Program-made: the position numbers and the translations under genes
Shown: piece after piece, positions 1 through 7,384 of the stretch
Layout of the letters: every line of letters starts with the position of its first letter
Numbering within the stretch: position 1 is the first letter of the stretch
Origin: Chloroflexota bacterium
Lineage (GTDB): Bacteria; Chloroflexota; Anaerolineae; UBA4142
Direction: 5' to 3'
Length of the DNA: 62,669 bases
NCBI GenBank assembly: GCA_016215025.1
Contig: JACRMI010000168.1
Location: forward strand, 1 to 62,669
Notes under the pieces: generated by a model
Seen by the model: the letters and a program-made list of their open reading frames with translations, nothing else
The model's database searches: none
What the model was told of the DNA's origin: nothing

Positions 1-89
1 CTCAAGCGATGACCACAACGAGGGCAGGTAACTTGCTCTGGCCGATAGTAACGCTTGGGAACTTCGGAATTGTCTTTGGCTCGTCTCAT
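1..89 (-). CDS. Partial zinc-ribbon protein, N-terminus only
   Basis: An ATG on the minus strand opens a frame of 29 residues that runs off the window edge. The visible peptide is basic and contains YYRPEQ followed by CPRCGHRL, a CxxC half of a zinc ribbon. A purine-rich GGTGTGTGG precedes the ATG. Such an N-terminus occurs in some long transposases of environmental bacteria and in zinc-ribbon regulators; the fragment is too short to choose. The other edge of the window also cuts a gene, so both may belong to mobile elements, but this is only a guess. Confidence 0.4.
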   Translation of the reverse strand, partial: MRRAKDNSEVPKRYYRPEQVTCPRCGHRL

Positions 90-110
90 CCACACACCTT
101 TGCGTCGTAG

Positions 111-126
111 GGTTCTTGAGAACCCA
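111..126. repeat. 16-bp perfect palindrome
   Basis: GGGTTCTTGAGAACCC lies between the divergent edge gene and the end of the AlbA_2 regulator gene. There is no T-tract beside it, so it could be an operator or a small palindromic repeat rather than a terminator. Confidence 0.4.
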
Positions 127-164
127 TTATACCGCATCAGCGGCGTGTAGGTGGAATTTTGCGG

Positions 165-1559
165 TTACTGTTTCAAAATATAATGCGTTCCTTTTTTATC
201 GCCCATTTTAAGCAGTACATCTTGCTCGACCAGGTCGGCGAGGTCGCGGCGAATGGTCTCCTCGCTCACGTCGGGGAACAAATCGCGCAAGTCCTTGTTC
301 GTGACGCGTTGATTCTTGGCGATGTATTCGAGCGTTGCTTCCTGGCGTTCGTTCAAATCGAGCCGCCGCCATTTGCTGCGGTCGATCTCATCGCCGACGA
401 GTCGCTCGCCGGGACCGCGCAGGGTCACGCGAAAGCCATTCGACGTTTCGGCAAAGCGCGGCGCAGGCAGGCCCCAATCGCGCATCAAGCGAATCATACG
501 GTCAATCCCGTAGCCGAGTCGCTCGATGAAACCCAGGTCGGCGAGGACTTGGGCAATGACTTCGTTGCGCGAAAATCGTTCTTCCACAATATTGTCGATG
601 GTGACATGTCCCGGCAATCGACCTGGGCTGTACACTTCAATGCGGTCGCTGAACATCATCACGCGAATCTCGTCGCCGCGAATCGCGTAATCGCGGTGGG
701 CGACGGCGTTGACGATGGCTTCACGCACGGCGGGCGGCGGATACTCGGCGCGGTCTTCGCGCTTGAACGAATCGATGCGCGCGCCTTTGCGCATGTTGTT
801 GACGATCCATTGCTCGGCGCGACGAATTTGTTCGGGCAGCGAGCCGCGCGCCACTTCGCGCACAAATTCGTCGGTCATTTGCTTGCCGGAATAACGCGCG
901 AGCAAAATTTCGGCGGAGGGGATCGTGCGCTGCGGGTCTTTGCCAAACAAGAGATAACCGGAAGTGGTCGGTCGCCAGATGGTTCCGTCCTTGGTGATAC
1001 AGCCGCGCCGAAAGAGTAAATCGATAATGGCATCTTTCTTGATTGGAGAATCGCCAAGGAATGCGGCGGCGTATTTCTGCACCAAGTCATTATCGAGATC
1101 GTCGAGTGTTGCGCCGGGCGCAGGCAGTGCTTCGTAATTCGCTTCGCCACGCTCGCGCAAAAGCTGACGCAATTGGCGCGGTCCCAATGCCGAATTCTTT
1201 TTGCCACTGCGGGCTAGATACTTGCCGCGCAAACTGTAGGCGTGTGCCAACCCGGTCGTGACTTCGGCAATCACAATGGTCTTTTCTTCGAGTATTGCAG
1301 ATTCAGGACGTGGCAGGATCAACGGCGGCTCACAGCGCAATCCCGCCGCAAGCACTTTGTCGATGGTCTCATCGACGTCTCGAATACCGCGCACAAGGCC
1401 GGTATTGGAATCGATTCCTAAAAACACAAAGCCACCATCTGCGTTCGCAAAGGCGGCGAGAGTTTCGGCAAGACGGTTCAGCGCAACCGCTTCGACTTCA
1501 AATGCGAGCGTTGCGCCTTGACCTTGTTGATAAAGCGAAAGAATTTCGTCGTTGTTCAT
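165..1559 (-). CDS. AlbA_2 / HATPase_c_4 transcriptional regulator with C-terminal HTH
   Basis: 464 residues from the ATG at 1559. The frame is open a further 66 codons upstream, but that stretch overlaps the preceding gene and a palindrome and is not protein-like. The N-terminal third fits the Schlafen-type AlbA_2 domain (LAETLAAFANADGGFVFLG, near residues 27-45). The middle carries the motif seen in the ATP-dependent helicase/HATPase_c_4 group (REAIVNAVAHRDY, then SDRIEVYSPGRLPG). The last 65 residues are a DeoR-like winged helix (VTNKDLRDLF then SEETIRRDLADL). Proteins of this architecture are DNA-binding regulators often annotated as RecG-like or as putative transcriptional regulators; the ligand and targets are unknown. 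It sits downstream of the zinc-ribbon gene, from which it is separated by a hairpin. Confidence 0.8.
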   Translation of the reverse strand: MNNDEILSLYQQGQGATLAFEVEAVALNRLAETLAAFANADGGFVFLGIDSNTGLVRGIRDVDETIDKVLAAGLRCEPPLILPRPESAILEEKTIVIAEVTTGLAHAYSLRGKYLARSGKKNSALGPRQLRQLLRERGEANYEALPAPGATLDDLDNDLVQKYAAAFLGDSPIKKDAIIDLLFRRGCITKDGTIWRPTTSGYLLFGKDPQRTIPSAEILLARYSGKQMTDEFVREVARGSLPEQIRRAEQWIVNNMRKGARIDSFKREDRAEYPPPAVREAIVNAVAHRDYAIRGDEIRVMMFSDRIEVYSPGRLPGHVTIDNIVEERFSRNEVIAQVLADLGFIERLGYGIDRMIRLMRDWGLPAPRFAETSNGFRVTLRGPGERLVGDEIDRSKWRRLDLNERQEATLEYIAKNQRVTNKDLRDLFPDVSEETIRRDLADLVEQDVLLKMGDKKGTHYILKQ

Positions 1560-1567
1560 ACGATAAA

Positions 1568-1595
1568 GTAGGACAAGTTTTGAAACTTGTCCTAC
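1568..1595. repeat. Palindromic repeat, 13-bp perfect arms
   Basis: GTAGGACAAGTTT and its exact inverse are separated by TG, in the 40-bp gap between the zinc-ribbon gene and the AlbA_2 regulator. No T-run follows on either strand. It belongs with the other palindromic elements of this window and probably forms a strong RNA hairpin in the 5' leader of the regulator. Confidence 0.75.
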
Positions 1596-1599
1596 GCTA

Positions 1600-1989
1600 C
1601 TAACCAAAGAAATAATGGAAAATTGGGAGCAGACTTTGCGGTGTGACGGTGGGACGAGGCGTCGGTTTGGGAGCGGTTGCGCCACCAATGCCGAGCAGGT
1701 CTGGGATGAGTTCAAAGCCCAGTAAAAGCCCGCAAGAAAAAGCACAGCAAAGCGCAATCACGACTACCCCGCCGATGAGAATCATGCGCGGCGCGGGAGA
1801 GCGGGGCGCTTCGCTTGGATACGCCTCATATCCGTACCCTGAAGGTTGGGAGTAGGCATATGGTGCGGGTTGTTGTTCCGAAACCGGAATGCCCTGGGAC
1901 ACCGCGCTGGCTTGCAGATCGTTACCGCAGTTGCCGCAAAACCGCTGGGTCGAAGGGACGGCATGACCGCAATTAGGGCAATTGACCAA
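1600..1989 (-). CDS. Zinc-ribbon, single-pass membrane protein
   Basis: 129 residues from a TTG start at 1989, chosen because AGGAG sits about 7 bases upstream. The N-terminus has two CxxC pairs, CPNCGH and CGNCGN, that form a double zinc ribbon. A proline/tyrosine-rich linker follows, then one hydrophobic membrane segment (about residues 68-94, rich in Ile/Val/Cys), then a Pro/Thr-rich tail. Small proteins of this zinc_ribbon_2 type are common in Chloroflexota and Firmicutes; no specific role can be assigned. It may be cotranscribed with the AlbA_2 regulator downstream. Confidence 0.7.
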   Translation of the reverse strand: MVNCPNCGHAVPSTQRFCGNCGNDLQASAVSQGIPVSEQQPAPYAYSQPSGYGYEAYPSEAPRSPAPRMILIGGVVVIALCCAFSCGLLLGFELIPDLLGIGGATAPKPTPRPTVTPQSLLPIFHYFFG

Positions 1990-2108
1990 GATGGACTCCT
2001 TTGTACATTGTAGTTTTTAGATTGTTGTTTTTGTATTGAAAGTAGAACGGTTTTTGTTCTTGATTGCGCCGAGTCCGGCTCCCTGTGCTAGCAAATCATA
2101 CGCGACTC

Positions 2109-4493
2109 TTATTTCGAGTTTTTGGAAGCGCGACCAGCACGCGTGAGTGCCACCGGCAGAACTTGGTCCATGCGCTCGACGTAGATAAAGTTCATTTCGC
2201 GTTGGACTTTTTTGGGAATATCGACCATATCCTTTTTGTTCTTGGTCGGAATGAGCATTGTCTTCAAACCAGCTCGGTGCGCGGCAAGGACCTTGTCGCG
2301 CAAGCCGCCGATAGGCAAGACGCGTCCGCGCAGCGTTATTTCTCCCGTCATGGCCACATCGCGATGCACCGCACGATGCGACAAGGCGCTGATCAGCGCG
2401 GTCGCAATGGTGATACCAGCGGAGGGGCCATCTTTTGGAATTGCACCTTCGGGCACGTGGATGTGAATATCCAGTTTGTCGAAATTAACTTTGAGATTAA
2501 GTTCGTTCGCGTGCGTGCGCGCATACGATAATGCGGCCTGTGCCGATTCTTGCATCACGTCGCCGAGTTGGCCCGTGAGCAAGAGTCCACCCTTGCCGCG
2601 CATCAACGTGACTTCGACGGACATCGTGTCGCCGCCCGCTTCGGACACGGCAACGCCGGTCGCGACGCCGATTTGATCTTTTTCTTCTTTGATGCCGTAC
2701 GTGAATTTTGTCGGACCGAGATATTTGAACAACGCTTCAGTGCTCACCGTCGCAGGGCAGGGCTTATTTTCGGCGACGAGACGCGTGACTTTGCGGCAGA
2801 CGTTGGCGATCTCGCGCTCAAGATTGCGGACGCCTGCTTCATACGTGTACTCGCGAATCAAACTACGAATGGCATCGTCGGAAAATTTGGGCGTTTCGTG
2901 CAGCCCGTGTTCTTCCTTTTGGCGTGGAATCAAAAAGGTCTTGGAAATGGCTAACTTTTCTTCTTCGATATAACCGGGGAACTCGATGACTTCCATGCGG
3001 TCGCGCAGGGCCGGAGGAATTGGATCGAGAATGTTTGCCGTCGTGATGAACATGACCTTCGACAAATCGTACAACACGTCGAGGTAATGATCGCTGAAAG
3101 CATTATTCTGTTCTGGGTCGAGTACTTCTAACAGCGCTGCACTTGGATCGCCGCGAAAATCTGCGCCGATCTTGTCCACTTCGTCGAGCATAAAGACGGG
3201 ATTGATCGTGCCGGCGCGTTTCATCGTTTGAATGATGCGTCCTGGCAGCGCGCCGATGTAGGTGCGGCGATGTCCCCGAATTTCGGCTTCGTCGTGAATG
3301 CCGCCGAGCGACACGCGCACGAACGAGCGACCGAGGGCTTGCGCGATTGAGCGACCCATCGATGTTTTGCCGGTGCCAGGCGGTCCAACAAAGCATAAAA
3401 TCGGCGAGCGCATTTTTTCGGCCGCCATTTTTCGCACTGCCATGTATTCGAGAATGCGCTCCTTGGCTTTTTTCAATCCATAATGTTGCTCGTCGAGCAA
3501 TTTCGCTGCGGCAACAATATCAAGATTATCGGAGGTGGCTTTGATCCACGGTAGCGCGATCAACCAATCGAGATAAGTTCGAATGATGCCAACTTCGGGC
3601 GCAGCATTGGGCATCTGTCCCATCCGGTCCAATTCGTGCAGCGCTTTTTCTTGCACTTCGGCGGGCATCCCCGCTTTTTCGATTTTTTCTTTGAGTTCGT
3701 TGTTCTCGCGCGTCTGCGTATCCATCTCGCCGAGTTCGTGCTGGATGATGCGCATTTGTTCGCGGAGATAATATTCGCGCTGGGACTTGTCGACTTCTTC
3801 TTGGACCTGGCTGTGAATCTTGTTCTGCAACTCGAGCACATCGAGTTCTTTCGCTAACAGAACGGAAATCTTTTGCAGGCGAACGACCGGATCGAGTGTC
3901 TCAAGCAATTCCTGTCGCTTGCCCAGTTCGATGTTGAGTGCGGAGCCAATCAAGTCTGAAAGCCAGCCGGGCGTATCGGCATTCATGGCGGCAACGTACG
4001 CGTCTTCCGGCATGTTCTGACTGAGTCGAACGACTTTTTCAAAGAGCGCGAGGACTGCGCGCATCAGCGCTTCGGTTTCGAGCGTTTTTTCGCTTAACTC
4101 TGGAATGGGCCGAACGCGCGCGCAAAGGTAGGGATCGCGCTGAACGATTTCGACGATGCGGACGCGCGCGTTGCCTTGGGTAATGACATTCGTCGTGCCA
4201 TCCGGCATGCGCAACATGCGGCCGACCGCGACTTCGGTACCGACGGGAAATAAATCGTCGATTGTCGGGTCTTGGATTTCCGGATCGCGCTGTAAAAAGA
4301 CAACGACGGATTTATTTTCGGCGAGGGCCGCTTCGACAGCGCGAATGGATCGTTCGCGTCCAACCGAAAGAGGACTCATCAAATGCGGAAAAATGACCGT
4401 GTCACGAACTGGGACGAGGGCATAGATCGGCAGATCGAGCATTTCACCGGTGCTATCAGGACTCAATTGCTTTTTGCCGTTCTTTCTGGGCAT
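2109..4493 (-). CDS. lon: ATP-dependent protease Lon (La)
   Basis: 794 residues, the usual length for Lon. The order is an N-terminal LON substrate-binding domain (YALVPVRDTVIFPHLMSPL near residue 24), a coiled middle, an AAA+ module with Walker A GPPGTGKTS and Walker B VFMLDEVDK, and a C-terminal S16 protease domain with the Ser-Lys dyad (KDGPSAG, Ser691, and RDKVLAAHRAG, Lys734). Lon is a cytoplasmic homo-oligomer that degrades misfolded and short-lived proteins. The ATG at 4493 has AGGAG 8 bases upstream and is preceded by a good promoter. All key residues are present. Confidence 0.97.
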   Translation of the reverse strand: MPRKNGKKQLSPDSTGEMLDLPIYALVPVRDTVIFPHLMSPLSVGRERSIRAVEAALAENKSVVVFLQRDPEIQDPTIDDLFPVGTEVAVGRMLRMPDGTTNVITQGNARVRIVEIVQRDPYLCARVRPIPELSEKTLETEALMRAVLALFEKVVRLSQNMPEDAYVAAMNADTPGWLSDLIGSALNIELGKRQELLETLDPVVRLQKISVLLAKELDVLELQNKIHSQVQEEVDKSQREYYLREQMRIIQHELGEMDTQTRENNELKEKIEKAGMPAEVQEKALHELDRMGQMPNAAPEVGIIRTYLDWLIALPWIKATSDNLDIVAAAKLLDEQHYGLKKAKERILEYMAVRKMAAEKMRSPILCFVGPPGTGKTSMGRSIAQALGRSFVRVSLGGIHDEAEIRGHRRTYIGALPGRIIQTMKRAGTINPVFMLDEVDKIGADFRGDPSAALLEVLDPEQNNAFSDHYLDVLYDLSKVMFITTANILDPIPPALRDRMEVIEFPGYIEEEKLAISKTFLIPRQKEEHGLHETPKFSDDAIRSLIREYTYEAGVRNLEREIANVCRKVTRLVAENKPCPATVSTEALFKYLGPTKFTYGIKEEKDQIGVATGVAVSEAGGDTMSVEVTLMRGKGGLLLTGQLGDVMQESAQAALSYARTHANELNLKVNFDKLDIHIHVPEGAIPKDGPSAGITIATALISALSHRAVHRDVAMTGEITLRGRVLPIGGLRDKVLAAHRAGLKTMLIPTKNKKDMVDIPKKVQREMNFIYVERMDQVLPVALTRAGRASKNSK

Positions 4494-4523
4494 GTAAACT
4501 CCTAAGACTATCTTGCGGACTGA

Positions 4524-4552
4524 ATAATAGCACAGCGCCGAAACGAGGTCAA
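4524..4552 (-). promoter_or_regulatory. Sigma-70-type promoter of lon
   Basis: Read on the minus strand: -35 TTGACC (4547-4552), a 17-base spacer, -10 TATTAT (4524-4529), and the lon ATG about 30 bases further on. The -35 hexamer sits at the junction with the octamer repeat array, whose inverted units read GACTATTT, so the repeat provides part of the box. Confidence 0.7.
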
Positions 4553-4683
4553 ATAGTCGGTTAGTCGGGTAGTCGGTTGGTCGAATAGTCGGGTAGTCGG
4601 GTAGTCAGTTGGTCAAATAGTGAAGTAGTCTTGATGGCATTGCGACTTTTCGACTACTTGACTATTTGACGCTGAGACTATTC
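4551..4683. repeat. Inverted octamer array (consensus RRNTAGTC)
   Basis: Ten consecutive 8-base units from 4551 to 4630 (for example GGTTAGTC, GGGTAGTC, GAATAGTC) are followed after a short gap by inverted units from 4644 to 4683 (GACTTTTC, GACTACTT, GACTATTT, then GACTATTC). The two halves can pair into a long imperfect hairpin. The last inverted unit covers the folC stop codon (4678-4680) and the first direct unit touches the lon promoter, so the array fills the whole lon/folC gap. Two relatives lie at 6071-6180 and 43207-43311. Confidence 0.85.
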
Positions 4684-6081
4684 ATCCTTTTCGAGATTCA
4701 CCCCATGCTGTGCAAGCCAGATTTCGCGCGCTTCGGCGACGACGAAAAGCGAGCCGGTGACGCAGACAACGTCGTTGGGTTCAGTGTCTTGCAACGTGAC
4801 ACGCAGAGCTTCTGCCAAATCGTTCGTCGGTCGCATTTCGACGTGATACGGCGCGGCGAGGTCTGCCAGGCGCGCGAGGTCTGCCGCGCGCGGGTTATGT
4901 GAGCGAGTGAGTGTGAGTGAGGCAACGTGCGGCAACAGTTCGGCGAAGATTGCGGGAATATCCTTGTCGCCGGATGCGCCAAAGATAAGATGCAATTTAG
5001 ATTGGGGGAAAAAATTGCGGAGGGTGCGCGCGAGTTGGCGGGCTGAATCGCCGTTGTGTGCGCCGTCGATAATCAAGTACGGCTGGCGAGACAGAATCTC
5101 AAATCGTCCATGCCACTCGACGTTGCGAATACCCTCGCGCATGGCATCGATTGGAATTTCGACGCCCTGCGTTTGCAAAACCAAGCAAGCGGCTAATGCA
5201 GTCGCGGCGTTGGCGAGTTGATGGTTACCCAAGAGTTTCAAATCGTAGGTCACAGGCTGCAAGTCGCCGGTCATAGGTTGCAGGTTACCAGTTGCAGACT
5301 CCAAGCGGAAGGTCTGCCCGTCCAAGCTAGCGGCTGCTGGTGTGACTTGGAACGTGACGCCTGCAACTTGAAACTTGAGACCTGCGGCTTGAGACGTGAG
5401 ACTTGAGACTTGGATCAGCGGCGCATTCTTTTCATACGCGATGTTTTCAATCACGGCGCGTGCTTCGTCTTGCTGGGGCGACGAAACGACGGGGACAGCC
5501 GGCTTGATGATGCCCGCTTTTTCCGCGGCGATTTGCGTGAGCGTATTGCCCAGAATCGATACGTGATCGTATGAAATCGATGTGATAACCGCAACGCGCG
5601 GGGCGACGACGTTCGTCGCATCGAGTCGTCCGCCAAGTCCGACTTCAAGCACGGCGAACTCGACGTCGCGCGCGGCAAAGTAATCGAATGCGAGCGCCGT
5701 CATCACTTCGAACGTTGTCACGCCGGGCACTTGGTCGACGATTGGCTTTAGTTTTTGAACGCCAGCGACAACGTCTTCCTTGGAGATCATTTCGCCGTTG
5801 ACGCGGATGCGCTCGCGGAAAGTGTGCAGGTGCGGCGAGGTGTAGAACGCGGTGGAATGATTCGCTGCGCGTAAAATGCTTTCAATCATCGCGGCAGTCG
5901 ATCCTTTACCTTTAGTTCCCGCTACGTGAATGGATTGAAATTTCCTCTGCGGCTCGCCAAGCAAGGTCAATAATCGTTCCATCCGCGTGAGGTCGAACGT
6001 TTTCGAGGTGTACGTTTGCGCGGGGGTGACTTCAAAGTTGGTGAAGGAAAAGATGTAGGTGAGAGCGTCGGAATAAGTCAT
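4678..6081 (-). CDS. folC: Dihydrofolate synthase / folylpolyglutamate synthase with a translated repeat insert
   Basis: 467 residues, longer than the roughly 430 usual for FolC. The Mur-ligase fold is clear: HVAGTKGKGSTAAMIESIL (ATP P-loop), TSPHLHTFRERI, VLEVGLGGRLDATN, ITSISYDHVSILG, and in the C-terminal domain IIDGAHNGDSARQL. It adds glutamate to dihydropteroate and folates in one-carbon metabolism. About 55-60 residues between the central domain and LLGNHQLANAATAL are encoded by an inverted heptamer DNA repeat (5235-5416) and have no counterpart in ordinary FolC. The frame stays open through it. The ATG at 6081 lies inside another octamer array and no clear Shine-Dalgarno is visible. 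Confidence 0.93.
   Translation of the reverse strand: MTYSDALTYIFSFTNFEVTPAQTYTSKTFDLTRMERLLTLLGEPQRKFQSIHVAGTKGKGSTAAMIESILRAANHSTAFYTSPHLHTFRERIRVNGEMISKEDVVAGVQKLKPIVDQVPGVTTFEVMTALAFDYFAARDVEFAVLEVGLGGRLDATNVVAPRVAVITSISYDHVSILGNTLTQIAAEKAGIIKPAVPVVSSPQQDEARAVIENIAYEKNAPLIQVSSLTSQAAGLKFQVAGVTFQVTPAAASLDGQTFRLESATGNLQPMTGDLQPVTYDLKLLGNHQLANAATALAACLVLQTQGVEIPIDAMREGIRNVEWHGRFEILSRQPYLIIDGAHNGDSARQLARTLRNFFPQSKLHLIFGASGDKDIPAIFAELLPHVASLTLTRSHNPRAADLARLADLAAPYHVEMRPTNDLAEALRVTLQDTEPNDVVCVTGSLFVVAEAREIWLAQHGVNLEKDE
5235..5416. repeat. Inverted heptamer array inside folC
   Basis: Left arm 5235-5297: nine 7-base units such as GTCACAG, GTCATAG, GTTGCAG and GTTGCAG. Right arm 5340-5416: eleven units such as CTGCAAC, TTGAAAC, TTGAGAC, GTGAGAC and TTGAGAC. 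The left units are the reverse complement of the right consensus, so the whole is an imperfect hairpin with a loop of about 40 bases. Because 7 and 3 share no factor, each 21 bases encode the same 7-residue pattern: QAAGLKF then QVAGVTF on one arm, ATGNLQP then MTGDLQP on the other. Units of the same family occur at 47550-47640. Confidence 0.88.
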
Positions 6082-6180
6082 CTAGTCAACTCGTCGTGTA
6101 GTCGTTAGTCGAATAGATAAAGTCATGTCAGGATGGTTGTTGGACGAAAAGACTACCCGACGACTTGTTATTCGACTAGC
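6071..6180. repeat. Inverted octamer array upstream of folC
   Basis: Units ATCTAGTC, AACTCGTC, GTGTAGTC and GAATAGAT are found on the left (6071-6124), and inverted units GACGAAAA, GACTACCC, GACGACTT and GACTAGC on the right (6143-6180). It is the same family as 4551-4683 but more degenerate. The start codon of folC (6079-6081) is inside the left arm. Confidence 0.7.
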
Positions 6181-6218
6181 ACGATTCTATCCGAGATATG
6201 GACAAAACGCAAAGACAA

Positions 6219-6247
6219 TTGACAGCGATGCGCCTCTCGTGTAAAAT
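6219..6247 (+). promoter_or_regulatory. Sigma-70-type promoter of the DUF1385 gene
   Basis: TTGACA (6219-6224), a 17-base spacer, then TAAAAT (6242-6247), ending 27 bases before the TTG start at 6275. A short leader with GAGGT just before the start is expected. Confidence 0.75.
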
Positions 6248-6274
6248 CCGCTCATCCCAAATCGAGGTAGAACC

Positions 6275-7237
6275 TTGAGTGATAAAATTCTGTACGGCGG
6301 TCAAGCGGTCATCGAAGGTGTGATGATGCGCGGCCGTCGTTTTGTTGCTTGTGCGGTACGCGATCCCAAAGGCGTGATTATTTCCACGAGCGAACCCATC
6401 TCGCCGACGATTTATGCGAGTCGGTGGGCAAAGATTCCGTTCTTGCGCGCGATGACGATCTTGTGGGACACCTTGGTGCTCGGCACGAAAATGCTGTTGT
6501 ACTCTGCTAACATCGCCGTCGAAGACGAACTGAAAAAGGAAGAGGCGAAGAAAGGGACGACGACATCCGAAACGACGTCTGCGCAAAAAAGCTCGCCCGC
6601 GTTACCGACGGGTTTGGCAATTGGAACGCTCGCGGTCTCGCTGACGTTCGGCATCGGCTTGTTCTTTGTTTTGCCGCTCGTCCTTGTCGGCTTTATCGAT
6701 CCGTTTCTCACCGCGTCATTCACCAACGGCGATGTGGCGTCTTTCGTGAGCAACGTGGTGGAAGGTCTGATTCGTCTCGTGATTTTTCTCGTCTATATCA
6801 CCGCGATCAGCCAAATGCCCGATATTCGCCGCGTGTTCCAGTACCACGGTGCAGAGCACAAGACCATCGCGGCGGACGAAGCTGGCGCGCCCCTGACGCC
6901 CGAATCGATTCAGAAATTTAGCAAAGAGCACCCACGCTGCGGCACCGGCTTTTTGCTCGTCGTCGTCGTCGTTTCGATTTTTGTTTTTGCTTTGCTCGGT
7001 CGCCCGCCGATGGTGCTCCGCATCGTTTCGCGCATCGTGCTGGTGCCGGTGGTCGCCGCGCTGAGTTACGAGCTTATCAAGTTTAGCTCGGCGCACAAGA
7101 GCAATCCCATTCTGAATTGGCTGGTGGTCAAACCTAGCTTGGCACTGCAATCGCTAACGACGCGTGAGCCAGACGACAAGATGATTGAGGTCGCGGTGGC
7201 GGCGCTGCAAAAAGTCAAAGCCGACGAAGCGGGTTAG
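6275..7237 (+). CDS. DUF1385 (YqhQ-like) membrane protein
   Basis: 320 residues from TTG at 6275, with GAGGT 6 bases upstream. The opening LYGGQAVIEGVMMRG is the hallmark of the DUF1385 family, as are the central YHGAEHKTI and HPRCGTGFLL motifs. Four hydrophobic segments are visible (near residues 110-136, 162-182, 223-242 and 250-270). The HGAEHK and Cys-Gly-Thr motifs suggest a metal or redox site, but the biochemical function of the family is not known to me. The gene has its own promoter and ends in a hairpin. Confidence 0.88.
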   Translation: MSDKILYGGQAVIEGVMMRGRRFVACAVRDPKGVIISTSEPISPTIYASRWAKIPFLRAMTILWDTLVLGTKMLLYSANIAVEDELKKEEAKKGTTTSETTSAQKSSPALPTGLAIGTLAVSLTFGIGLFFVLPLVLVGFIDPFLTASFTNGDVASFVSNVVEGLIRLVIFLVYITAISQMPDIRRVFQYHGAEHKTIAADEAGAPLTPESIQKFSKEHPRCGTGFLLVVVVVSIFVFALLGRPPMVLRIVSRIVLVPVVAALSYELIKFSSAHKSNPILNWLVVKPSLALQSLTTREPDDKMIEVAVAALQKVKADEAG

Positions 7238-7238
7238 T

Positions 7239-7267
7239 GGTTGGGATGTGCGTCGCACATCCCAACC
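7239..7267. repeat. Palindrome, 14-bp perfect arms, after the DUF1385 gene
   Basis: GGTTGGGATGTGCG, one T, then the exact inverse. It begins 2 bases after the stop codon. It could terminate transcription, but only TTATTG follows, so it may equally be one of the dispersed palindromes of this genome. Confidence 0.7.
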
Positions 7268-7322
7268 GCATTATTGTAACCATCACAAGTTCCCAGCATC
7301 TAGACAGTGGCGCAAAATTCCG

Positions 7323-7351
7323 TTGACAAACGAGAATGAGCAAGTTATAAT
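7323..7351 (+). promoter_or_regulatory. Consensus sigma-70 promoter of the citrate synthase gene
   Basis: TTGACA (7323-7328), a 17-base spacer and TATAAT (7346-7351): a perfect consensus promoter, 33 bases before the ATG at 7385, with AGGAG in the leader. Strong constitutive expression is likely. Confidence 0.85.
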
Positions 7352-7384
7352 CAATCCGCTTGAAATGACAACATAGGAGTCAGT

